Below, in pieces: positions 1 through 4,659 of a DNA stretch of 14,569 nt. The position numbers and the translations under genes are program-made. Each line of letters opens with the position of its first letter. The stretch's first letter is position 1. The stretch is from an uncultured Azospirillum sp. (GTDB lineage Bacteria; Pseudomonadota; Alphaproteobacteria; Azospirillales; Azospirillaceae). The notes below the pieces were generated by a model. It was not told the origin of the DNA. It made no database searches and saw nothing but the letters and a program-made list of their open reading frames with translations. The DNA lies in NCBI RefSeq assembly GCF_946480385.1, contig NZ_CAMLJP010000139.1, positions 1 to 14,569 of the forward strand, given 5' to 3'.

Positions 1-153
1 TGGCGGGGGCGGCGGCGGAGGGGGGGGTGGCGGAGGAGGCGGCGAAGGCGCCTGGGTTTCCGATTTGGCAGGCTCGCCGTCCTCGGAAATGATCCGCCGG
101 ATGGAGGCGAGGATTTCCTCCATCGAAGGTTCTTGCTGGCCCTTATCGCTCAT
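1..153 (-). CDS. popZ: PopZ / DUF2497 polar organizing protein, N-terminal part (runs off left edge)
   Basis: Only the first 51 codons are present; the gene continues past base 1. The protein opens MSDKGQQEPSMEEILASIRR and continues IISEDGE. This conserved N-terminal helix is diagnostic of the PopZ (DUF2497) family. In Caulobacter, PopZ self-assembles at the cell pole and tethers ParB-parS and signalling proteins through this N-terminal region. After about residue 37 comes an unbroken run of 14 prolines up to the window edge. It corresponds to the start of the disordered Pro/Glu/Asp-rich linker of PopZ but is unusually pure proline. The ATG at 151-153 is chosen because the conserved block starts directly after it; no strong Shine-Dalgarno sequence is visible. 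The gene lies downstream of tolC on the same strand, beyond the tolC terminator, so it probably has its own promoter in 154-220, where I see no clear -35/-10 pair. In related genomes valS often follows, but that would lie outside this window. Confidence 0.88.
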   Translation of the reverse strand, partial: MSDKGQQEPSMEEILASIRRIISEDGEPAKSETQAPSPPPPPPPPPPPPPP

Positions 154-220
154 CGTGGCAACCCGAGACGTCAACCTGACCCAAACCTAGGGCAGGGCTG
201 ACAAAAAAGCCATAATACAA

Positions 221-246
221 AAACGGCCCGCTTTCGCGGGCCGTTT
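221..246 (-). terminator. Intrinsic terminator of the pcm-rhodanese-tolC unit
   Basis: A perfect 11-bp inverted repeat (AAACGGCCCGC / GCGGGCCGTTT) encloses a 4-nt loop. On the minus strand the hairpin is followed directly by TTGTATT, so the stem's own terminal Ts run into a U-rich tail. It starts a few bases after the tolC stop codon (250-252), exactly where a Rho-independent terminator for that gene should be. It also separates tolC from popZ. Confidence 0.88.
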
Positions 247-249
247 CGT

Positions 250-1653
250 TCATTCGGTCACCGAAGTTCCGAACCACTTGCCCCGCGTCTTGTCGTAATT
301 CGCTTGCGGGTCGTATTTCTGGACCGGCAGGTTAAGCCGGTCGGCGGTCAACTGTCCGCTGGACGCCAGAACATTGAAGGCCGCCACCATTTCGTCGTGC
401 TGGGCGCGGACCAGGAAGACGCGGGCGTTCAGCAGTTCCTGTTCCTGGTTCAGCACGTCGAGCACGGTGCGCGAGCCGACCTGCGCCTCCTGACGGACGC
501 CTTCCAGGGCGATCTGCGCCGCCTTGATCTGCGCCGAGTAGGACTCGATGCTGGCGCGCGCGGTCTGTAGGGCCTGCCAGGCGCTGACCGCCGATTCGGT
601 CACCTGACGGCGGGCCTCCTCAATCTGCAGGCGGGCCTGATTGGCCGTCTGCTTGGCCTCGCGGACCAGGGCTTCGGGCTGGCCGGCCTGATAGAGCGGG
701 ATGGTCACCTGGGCGGTGATCTGCGCGCTGTCGGAGCGGTTCAGGTCGATGCCGGAGGAGCGGCCGGGATCATAGGTGCGGCTGCCGGAGGCCGACAGGT
801 TCACCGACGGCAGCAGGCGGCCGTACTGCTGATCCACCGCCTCGCGCTGCGCCGCTTCGGTGTAGGAGGCGGACAGGACGTTCGGGTTGTTGGCGCGGGC
901 CAGCTCGACCAGCTCGTCCAGGTTCTTCGGCAGGCGGAAGGCCGGCTTCGGTGCCTTCAGTTCGCCGGGGGCGGAGCCCACCAGACGCTCGTAGGTCGCG
1001 CGGGAGGCACGCAGCGTGCCTTCGGCCGAGATCTTGGAGGCAATGGCGGCCGACAGGCGCGACTCGGACTGGCTGACGTCGGTGCGGGTGTATTCGCCGA
1101 CGCGGAAGCGGTCGCGGGCGGCGTCCAGCTGACGGCGCAGCACCTGCTCGTTGTTCATCTGCAGCTGCAGGATGGCCTGGTTCTGGACAATGTCCAGATA
1201 GGCCTGGGCGGCGGCCAGCAGCACCGACTGTTCCGACGCGATCAGGGTGGCGCGCTGCGCCTCGACCAGCCGCTCGGCGCGGCGGACGGCCGGGGCGACG
1301 GTGGCGTCGTAGATCGGCTGGGTGGCGGTGATGCCGACGCTTTTGGGATTGCTCTCGGACCCCGTCGAACCGCCGTCATACTTGCTCTCGCCCATCGAGC
1401 GGGAGATGCCGGCGGTCACGCGGGCAGTCGGACGGTAGCCGGACAGCGCCTGCGGCACGCCTTCGTCGACGGCGCGCAGACGGGCGCGCTGGGCGCCGAT
1501 GGTCGGGTTGTTGGCATAGGCCTGGGCGAGGGCCTGTTCCAGGGACTGCGCCTGGGCCGTACCACCGCCGGTCACTGCTGTGCCCATCGTGGCGGTCAGG
1601 GTCAGGGCCGTCGCCAGCAGCCAGCGGCGCGCAAAACGGCTTCGCACGGTCAT
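250..1653 (-). CDS. tolC: TolC-family outer-membrane efflux / type I secretion channel
   Basis: This 467-aa protein has a signal peptide (basic MTVRSRFARRW, hydrophobic stretch, likely cleavage after a TAQA or TAQAQ site near residue 35). The mature part begins SLEQALAQAYANNPTIGAQR, the typical start of the outer-membrane efflux protein (OEP) family. Two OEP repeats follow: alpha-helical Gln/Arg/Ala-rich stretches separated by Ser/Gly-rich beta segments (such as the YRPTARVTAGIS region and the second-half LPSVNLSASGSRTYDPG). The length fits the family. Known role: trimeric outer-membrane channel and periplasmic tunnel for type I secretion and RND/ABC efflux. The frame is open upstream as far as 1893, but the signal peptide starts at the ATG at 1653, 2 nt after the rhodanese stop codon and with AAGG about 10 nt upstream. 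Translation is therefore probably coupled to the rhodanese gene. The export partner is not in the window, so the substrate is unknown. Confidence 0.93.
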   Translation of the reverse strand: MTVRSRFARRWLLATALTLTATMGTAVTGGGTAQAQSLEQALAQAYANNPTIGAQRARLRAVDEGVPQALSGYRPTARVTAGISRSMGESKYDGGSTGSESNPKSVGITATQPIYDATVAPAVRRAERLVEAQRATLIASEQSVLLAAAQAYLDIVQNQAILQLQMNNEQVLRRQLDAARDRFRVGEYTRTDVSQSESRLSAAIASKISAEGTLRASRATYERLVGSAPGELKAPKPAFRLPKNLDELVELARANNPNVLSASYTEAAQREAVDQQYGRLLPSVNLSASGSRTYDPGRSSGIDLNRSDSAQITAQVTIPLYQAGQPEALVREAKQTANQARLQIEEARRQVTESAVSAWQALQTARASIESYSAQIKAAQIALEGVRQEAQVGSRTVLDVLNQEQELLNARVFLVRAQHDEMVAAFNVLASSGQLTADRLNLPVQKYDPQANYDKTRGKWFGTSVTE

Positions 1654-1655
1654 GT

Positions 1656-1982
1656 TCAGTAGACCTTCATGTTCGGGTCGATTCGGCGCGCCCAGGCATC
1701 GACACCGCCATCCAGGTTGATGGCGCGGTCGAAGCCCCTGGAACGCAGCCACATGGTGACCTGCGCGCTGCGGCCACCGTGATGGCACACGACGACGATG
1801 TCGCGGTCCTTCGGCAGCTCGTCCACCCGGCCGGGAAGCCCGTTCATCGGGATGTGCAGGCTGTCGTCGATGGCGCACAGCGCAAACTCCCACGGCTCGC
1901 GCACGTCGAGGACGACCGGATCGTCGCCGGCCTTGCGGCGGCGGTCCAGCTCTTCCACCTCGATCTCAAACGGCGCGGCCAT
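1656..1982 (-). CDS. Single-domain rhodanese-like sulfurtransferase
   Basis: This 108-aa protein has one rhodanese domain. It shows the substrate-side motif VVLDVREPWEF (residues 23-33), HIPMNGLPGR, and the catalytic loop CHHGGRS starting with Cys66, which would carry the persulfide. This architecture matches the small GlpE/PspE-type rhodaneses that move sulfane sulfur to thiol acceptors; the physiological acceptor is not evident. No signal peptide is seen, so it is probably cytoplasmic. It sits between pcm (102 bp upstream) and tolC (2 bp downstream) on the same strand, so it is probably co-transcribed. Nothing in the sequence says why a rhodanese should precede tolC. The 'cat' at 1980-1982 encodes the ATG; the upstream Shine-Dalgarno sequence is poor. 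Confidence 0.9.
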   Translation of the reverse strand: MAAPFEIEVEELDRRRKAGDDPVVLDVREPWEFALCAIDDSLHIPMNGLPGRVDELPKDRDIVVVCHHGGRSAQVTMWLRSRGFDRAINLDGGVDAWARRIDPNMKVY

Positions 1983-2084
1983 GGGTGCTCACTTTCGTGC
2001 AAGGGCGACGGCGACGGTAGCGCAGAACCGCGCAGAGGTAAACTGCACGGTTCAGTTCAAGACCTGTCCAACCGGCGAATCCGG

Positions 2085-2741
2085 TCAGAACACGAAGGAC
2101 GCCTTCTTTTCGAAGCCCGGCAGCGCATGCGGCTGGGCCTCGAACAGGATGCGGCTCGACACCACGCCGGCGGCGCGCTGGAACAGGCGGACCTCGCCGA
2201 CGGCGCCCTTGCCCTGGACGATGGCGACGAGGCGTCCGCCTTCCGCCAACTGGTCGGTCAGCGACGCCGGCACCTCCGGCACGGTACCTTCGACGACGAT
2301 GACATCGTAAGGGGCGTTTTGGGCGTACCCCTCCGCCAGCGGGCCGGTGACGGCCTTGGCATTGGTGATGCCCTGCCCGGCCAGCGCGGCGGTCGCGGCG
2401 GCGGTCAGCCCCTCGTCGCAGTCGATGCCGACCACCGATGAGGCGAGACGGGCCAGCACCGCGGTGGAGTAGCCGCCGGCGGCGCCGACGTCGAGCACCC
2501 GGTCGGTCTCCTGCACGGCGACGGCCTGCAGCATGCGGGCGAAGACCATCGGCTCCAGCAGGAAGCGGCCCTTGCCGATGGGGAGGTCGTCGTCGACATA
2601 AGCGACGCCACGCGCCGTCTCAGGAACGAAGGCTTCGCGCGGAAGCTCCGACAGGACATCGACGAGACGTTGATCGGTCACCTTGTTGGGGCGGATCTGT
2701 CCCTCGACCATGAAATAGCGTGCGGCGGCGAAATCGGTCAT
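2085..2741 (-). CDS. pcm: Protein-L-isoaspartate O-methyltransferase-like SAM methyltransferase
   Basis: This 218-aa protein has the Pcm-family N-terminal region (MVEGQIRPNKVTDQRLVDVL, then LPREAFVPE) and SAM-binding motif I as VLDVGAAGGYSTAVLA (about residues 83-97), followed by an acidic residue at the end of beta2 (VVGIDCDE). True PCMTs methylate isoaspartyl residues in damaged proteins, using a conserved GQTIS-type segment to bind the substrate. Here the equivalent stretch reads LPIGKGRFLLEP (about residues 53-64), so the Thr/Ser of that motif is missing. Activity on isoaspartate is therefore uncertain, although the fold is clear. The gene is first in the minus-strand unit that continues with the rhodanese and tolC. 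A TTGTGT / TATATA promoter candidate lies upstream. The ATG at 2741 was chosen because family homology begins within about 10 residues of it; the Shine-Dalgarno sequence is weak. Confidence 0.85.
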   Translation of the reverse strand: MTDFAAARYFMVEGQIRPNKVTDQRLVDVLSELPREAFVPETARGVAYVDDDLPIGKGRFLLEPMVFARMLQAVAVQETDRVLDVGAAGGYSTAVLARLASSVVGIDCDEGLTAAATAALAGQGITNAKAVTGPLAEGYAQNAPYDVIVVEGTVPEVPASLTDQLAEGGRLVAIVQGKGAVGEVRLFQRAAGVVSSRILFEAQPHALPGFEKKASFVF

Positions 2742-2814
2742 GGCGGTCGCTTATTGATGTGTTGTGACGACACCGGCACCAAGCCGAACAGCGAACGGCT
2801 TCCTGCCATGGCGG

Positions 2815-2844
2815 TATATAGCCGCAAAGGCTTGGCGAACACAA
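2815..2844 (-). promoter_or_regulatory. Candidate sigma70-type promoter for pcm-rhodanese-tolC
   Basis: On the minus strand, TTGTGT (2844-2839) and TATATA (2820-2815) are separated by 18 bp. It lies about 75 bp upstream of the pcm ATG. The match is fair, not excellent, and is inferred from sequence only. Confidence 0.4.
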
Positions 2845-2927
2845 CGCCACGAGCGATAGGCGTCCAGCCTTTGCCGAGTGCCGGAATAGCGGTGAAGCGA
2901 ACCGCCGTCGCAAGGACGTCCGGACCA

Positions 2928-2967
2928 CAAGGCGAATGATGTTCAAAAATCGTCATCATTCGCCTTG
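2928..2967. repeat. 14-bp inverted repeat overlapping the tRNA-Cys promoter
   Basis: The arms CAAGGCGAATGATG (2928-2941) and CATCATTCGCCTTG (2954-2967) are perfect reverse complements separated by 12 bases of mostly A/T. The right arm ends in the first three bases of the tRNA-Cys -35 element (TTGACC, 2965-2970). No U-tract follows on either strand, so it does not look like an intrinsic terminator. It could be an operator for a dimeric regulator or an RNA hairpin. Confidence 0.75.
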
Positions 2968-2993
2968 ACCACTCCCCTCCCCGCCGCTATACC
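2965..2993 (+). promoter_or_regulatory. Sigma70-type promoter of tRNA-Cys
   Basis: TTGACC (2965-2970) and TATACC (2988-2993) are separated by exactly 17 bp and lie about 54 bp before the mature tRNA 5' end. This is a strong match for an alphaproteobacterial housekeeping promoter. Confidence 0.7.
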
Positions 2994-3046
2994 ACCGCTC
3001 CACACCGAGGGCGCACCGGAAACGGCGCGCCGGTGCCGGTCAGGAT

Positions 3047-3120
3047 GGCGCGGTGGCAGAGTGGTGATGCAGCGGACTGCAAATCCGTGTACGTGGGTTC
3101 GATTCCCGCCCGTGCCTCCA
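3047..3120 (+). tRNA. tRNA-Cys (anticodon GCA)
   Basis: This 74-nt gene folds into a full cloverleaf. The 7-bp acceptor stem is GGCGCGG / CCGTGCC with one G-U pair, followed by discriminator U and an encoded CCA. The anticodon stem is GCGGA / TCCGT with loop CTGCAAA, giving anticodon GCA (3079-3081). The T arm is GTGGG-TTCGATT-CCCGC. It decodes UGC and UGU. It is preceded by its own promoter and followed about 43 bp later by an intrinsic terminator, so it is probably a monocistronic transcript. Confidence 0.97.
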
Positions 3121-3162
3121 TACCTGACGACAGTATAGCAGACGACCAGACGGTCCGAACGC

Positions 3163-3186
3163 AGCCCCGCTCCGGCGGGGCTTTTT
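3163..3186 (+). terminator. Intrinsic terminator after tRNA-Cys
   Basis: The 8-bp stem AGCCCCGC / GCGGGGCT has a TCCG loop and is followed by a TTTTT tract (3182-3186). It lies 43 bases downstream of the tRNA 3' end. Confidence 0.88.
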
Positions 3187-3265
3187 GCGTTTGGGCCTTG
3201 TAATCATTGGCAGATTGCCATTCACGCCCTAGGCCAAGAAAATTCATTTTCCTGTCGGTTTTGGC

Positions 3266-3294
3266 TTGGCAGGGTCGGATGGTTCGGCTATACA
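3266..3294 (+). promoter_or_regulatory. Sigma70-type promoter of tRNA-Asn
   Basis: TTGGCA (3266-3271) and TATACA (3289-3294) have 17-bp spacing and lie about 45 bp upstream of the mature tRNA-Asn. The -10 resembles that of the tRNA-Cys promoter (TATACC). Confidence 0.68.
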
Positions 3295-3338
3295 CCCGCC
3301 ACGCCAACAACGGCGGCGGCCGAAAGGCCAGTCACCGA

Positions 3339-3414
3339 TCCCGGTTAGCTCAGTTGGTAGAGCAGCGGACTGTTAATCCGCTTGTCGCTGGTTCGAGTCC
3401 AGCACCGGGAGCCA
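3339..3414 (+). tRNA. tRNA-Asn (anticodon GTT)
   Basis: This 76-nt gene has a perfect 7-bp acceptor stem (TCCCGGT / ACCGGGA), discriminator G and an encoded CCA. The anticodon loop CTGTTAA gives GTT (3372-3374), which decodes AAC and AAU. The D arm carries TTAGCTCAGTTGGTAGAGC, and the T arm is CTGG-TTCGAGT-CCAG. It has its own promoter and terminator, separate from the neighbouring tRNA-Cys. Confidence 0.98.
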
Positions 3415-3419
3415 GACCG

Positions 3420-3456
3420 AAAAGGCCGGATGCCACACGCATCCGGCCTTTTCTTA
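3420..3456 (+). terminator. Intrinsic terminator after tRNA-Asn
   Basis: A perfect 14-bp stem (AAAAGGCCGGATGC / GCATCCGGCCTTTT) with a 5-nt loop (CACAC) is followed by a T-rich tail. It starts 6 bases after the tRNA end. The A-rich left arm means it could also work on the minus strand. Confidence 0.92.
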
Positions 3457-3493
3457 TTTCCACGTCGTTGCACCTTGACTGTGGCGGTTAAGT

Positions 3494-3507
3494 AACCGAA
3501 TTCGGTT
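3494..3507. repeat. Perfect 14-bp palindrome
   Basis: AACCGAATTCGGTT is fully self-complementary with no spacer. It lies between the tRNA-Asn terminator and the small membrane-protein gene. It could be an operator half-site pair; nothing else in the sequence supports a function. Confidence 0.5.
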
Positions 3508-3676
3508 TAAAGCAGTCGGGCTAGGACCGACGGTCGCCCATTGTGGCAAGAACTAGTCCCAAAAGACGATCCTGATTTGCCGGAAGCGAAATGCCGTGTC
3601 CGGCCGCACGGCGTTAGACTTGATAACAATCCGGACCCAGTCTTGGACCGGGCGTCTCCAGCCATGGAGGATCGCC

Positions 3677-3928
3677 GTGCTTATACCATTCCAGTCCGAA
3701 CGTCTTCGCACCGCGCCGCCGGTCGACGGAAGCGGCCGCGATTCTCCCGAACCGGACGACCATCCGGTGCGGACGGTGGATTGCGTCACTGCGGTCCTGC
3801 TGTTCCTGGCGGCCGTACTGGTCGCCCTGCTGGCTTTCAGCACCGATTGGGACGGCCCGGCGACCGACAGCCGGCCGCAGGCCTACGAGAACACGCCGGT
3901 CCTGGTGATCCCGCCCCACCCGCGGTGA
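3677..3928 (+). CDS. Small single-pass membrane protein, function unknown
   Basis: I do not recognise this protein. Starting at GTG 3677 it is 83 aa: a hydrophilic N-terminal part rich in Pro, Asp, Arg and Ser (residues 1-35), one hydrophobic segment VTAVLLFLAAVLVALLAF (about 37-54), and a short polar tail ending in VLVIPPHPR. The GTG is chosen because GGAGG stands 6 nt before it, a near-ideal ribosome binding site. The frame is open further upstream to an ATG at 3596, but that start has no such site. Topology cannot be fixed: the short cytoplasm-like arginines lie on the N-terminal side, suggesting N-in. It stands alone on the plus strand, and the next gene converges on it 7 bp downstream. 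It may be lineage-specific. Confidence 0.6.
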   Translation: MLIPFQSERLRTAPPVDGSGRDSPEPDDHPVRTVDCVTAVLLFLAAVLVALLAFSTDWDGPATDSRPQAYENTPVLVIPPHPR

Positions 3929-3935
3929 GGCGGCC

Positions 3936-4178
3936 CTACTCCACCAGATCGTCATAGATGGTGTCGCCGGACTCCGACGGATCGCCGGCCGCCGCGGCGA
4001 CGGCCACCCGTTTCCATTCCCCGCACCAGTCGGTGGACAGCGTGATGGGGAAATCGCCTTCGGGGCTGCGCGGCGTCACCACCGGCGGATAGCGCCGGCA
4101 GGTCCCCTTCGGCCCGCGCTGGCGGAGCCCCTGCCCCTCCCAGAAGCGGCAGGTGTAGCAGGTGTCGAGTCGCTTCAT
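3936..4178 (-). CDS. Small Cys-rich (putative metal-binding) protein
   Basis: This 80-aa protein starts MKRLDTCYTCRFWEGQG and carries four cysteines: Cys7 and Cys10 (CYTC), Cys27 in GTCRRYPP, and Cys52 in STDWCGEWK. The spacing CxxC...C-x3-PP...WCGEW recurs in short uncharacterised proteins of proteobacteria and phages. It would suit a four-Cys zinc or iron knuckle, though no function is established to my knowledge. The acidic tail (DTIYDDLVE) is probably disordered. The ATG at 4178 has AAGGAG about 11 nt upstream. It lies 72 bp downstream of the 59-aa gene on the same strand and converges with the small membrane-protein gene. Confidence 0.75.
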   Translation of the reverse strand: MKRLDTCYTCRFWEGQGLRQRGPKGTCRRYPPVVTPRSPEGDFPITLSTDWCGEWKRVAVAAAAGDPSESGDTIYDDLVE

Positions 4179-4250
4179 CGCGGACCGGTCTCCTTCCTTA
4201 TGGCCGATTCTGCCGGCCAGCCACCCGGACGATCCGCGTCCGTCCTCCGG

Positions 4251-4430
4251 TCAGCCGGTGGAGGGCGGCTTGGCCGGCCGCATGGTGTTGGCGCATCTGG
4301 CGTAATACGCCTTGATGTCCGCGTCCAGAACACTGCGGCGGCGTCCGTCTTCCGAGCCCTCCGGAGCATCGCTCAGGCGCTGGAATTCCTGAACGGCCTG
4401 TTCCAGTTCCTGTTCGCTGTTGATGGGCAT
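4251..4430 (-). CDS. 59-aa protein resembling the N-terminal part of HigA-type antitoxins
   Basis: The protein starts MPINSEQELEQAVQEFQRLS, then DAPEGSEDGRRRSVLDADIKAYY. The pattern (I-N-S/T-E-x-E-L-E-x-A-x-x-E-x-x-x-L-x-D-A-P-E-G-S-E, then L-x-x-x-I-x-x-Y) resembles the helical region that precedes the HTH domain in HigA/XRE-type antitoxins. The HTH itself is absent: the protein ends about 16 residues later. No toxin gene lies next to it. It is probably a free-standing helical protein of unknown role. The ATG at 4430 is chosen because AGAGGAAAGG lies just upstream; the frame is open further upstream, but that extension is Arg-rich and looks non-coding. It precedes the Cys-rich gene on the same strand and may share its mRNA. 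Confidence 0.62.
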   Translation of the reverse strand: MPINSEQELEQAVQEFQRLSDAPEGSEDGRRRSVLDADIKAYYARCANTMRPAKPPSTG

Positions 4431-4553
4431 GCTGTCGCCTTTCCTCTTCATTGTCCGGGTCGAATTCCGGTCTCGGACAGGACAACACCGGCCGGCGGCG
4501 GTATGTTTCCTCCCTCGAAGGCCCAACCGGTGCCTGATAGCCGCTTGATGAGC

Positions 4554-4596
4554 CGCGACTCGAGCGCAATGTCATGTCAGTGTCATCCGAGTCGCG
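4554..4596. repeat. Inverted repeat surrounding the pho-box-like site
   Basis: The 9-bp arms CGCGACTCG (4554-4562) and CGAGTCGCG (4588-4596) are perfect reverse complements separated by 25 bases. The spacer contains two TGTCAT direct repeats. It lies in the divergent intergenic region between the 59-aa gene and the HtrA-like gene. Confidence 0.65.
4569..4586 (+). promoter_or_regulatory. Candidate PhoB-type pho box
   Basis: The sequence ATGTCATGTCAGTGTCAT contains two TGTCAT repeats, each preceded by a non-consensus base, with an 11-bp period. PhoB binds direct repeats of CTGTCAT-type 7-mers spaced by 4 bp with the same period. Twelve of 14 repeat positions fit; the spacer (GTCA) is less A/T-rich than usual. 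No clear -10 hexamer follows at the expected distance. It is 74 bp upstream of the HtrA-like start codon. Confidence 0.4.
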
Positions 4597-4659
4597 ACGG
4601 ACAGGGCCGCGCGACCTTGGGGGTGCCCTTGGCCCTGCCTTGCGCGGGAGTGCGGCGTC

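Larger units (their letters stand above)
2742..3046. other. Non-coding regulatory stretch between pcm and tRNA-Cys
   Basis: I see no convincing gene in these 305 bases. The stretch holds a candidate promoter for pcm on the minus strand (2815-2844), a long inverted repeat (2928-2967) and the tRNA-Cys promoter (2965-2993). A smaller 7-bp inverted repeat (GCACCGG at 3013-3019, CCGGTGC at 3030-3036) lies just before the tRNA and may sit in its leader. A 73-codon minus-strand open frame (2738-2959) has no ribosome binding site or recognisable protein and is not called. Confidence 0.6.

Noticed and set aside
2738..2959. 73-codon minus-strand frame upstream of pcm
   Set aside because: It runs over the inverted repeat and the pcm promoter candidate, lacks a Shine-Dalgarno and has no recognisable protein features.
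3047..3414. tRNA pair as an integration site for a mobile element
   Set aside because: tRNA-Asn and tRNA-Cys are common attachment sites, but no integrase, no partial tRNA 3'-end duplication and no foreign-looking composition are visible nearby.
3207..3491. 94-codon plus-strand frame over tRNA-Asn
   Set aside because: It includes the tRNA-Asn gene and its terminator, so it is not a real coding region.
3480..3512. Promoter beginning at TTGACT (3475-3480)
   Set aside because: The -35 is good, but no acceptable -10 lies 16-18 bp downstream, only GAATTC-type sequence within the palindrome.
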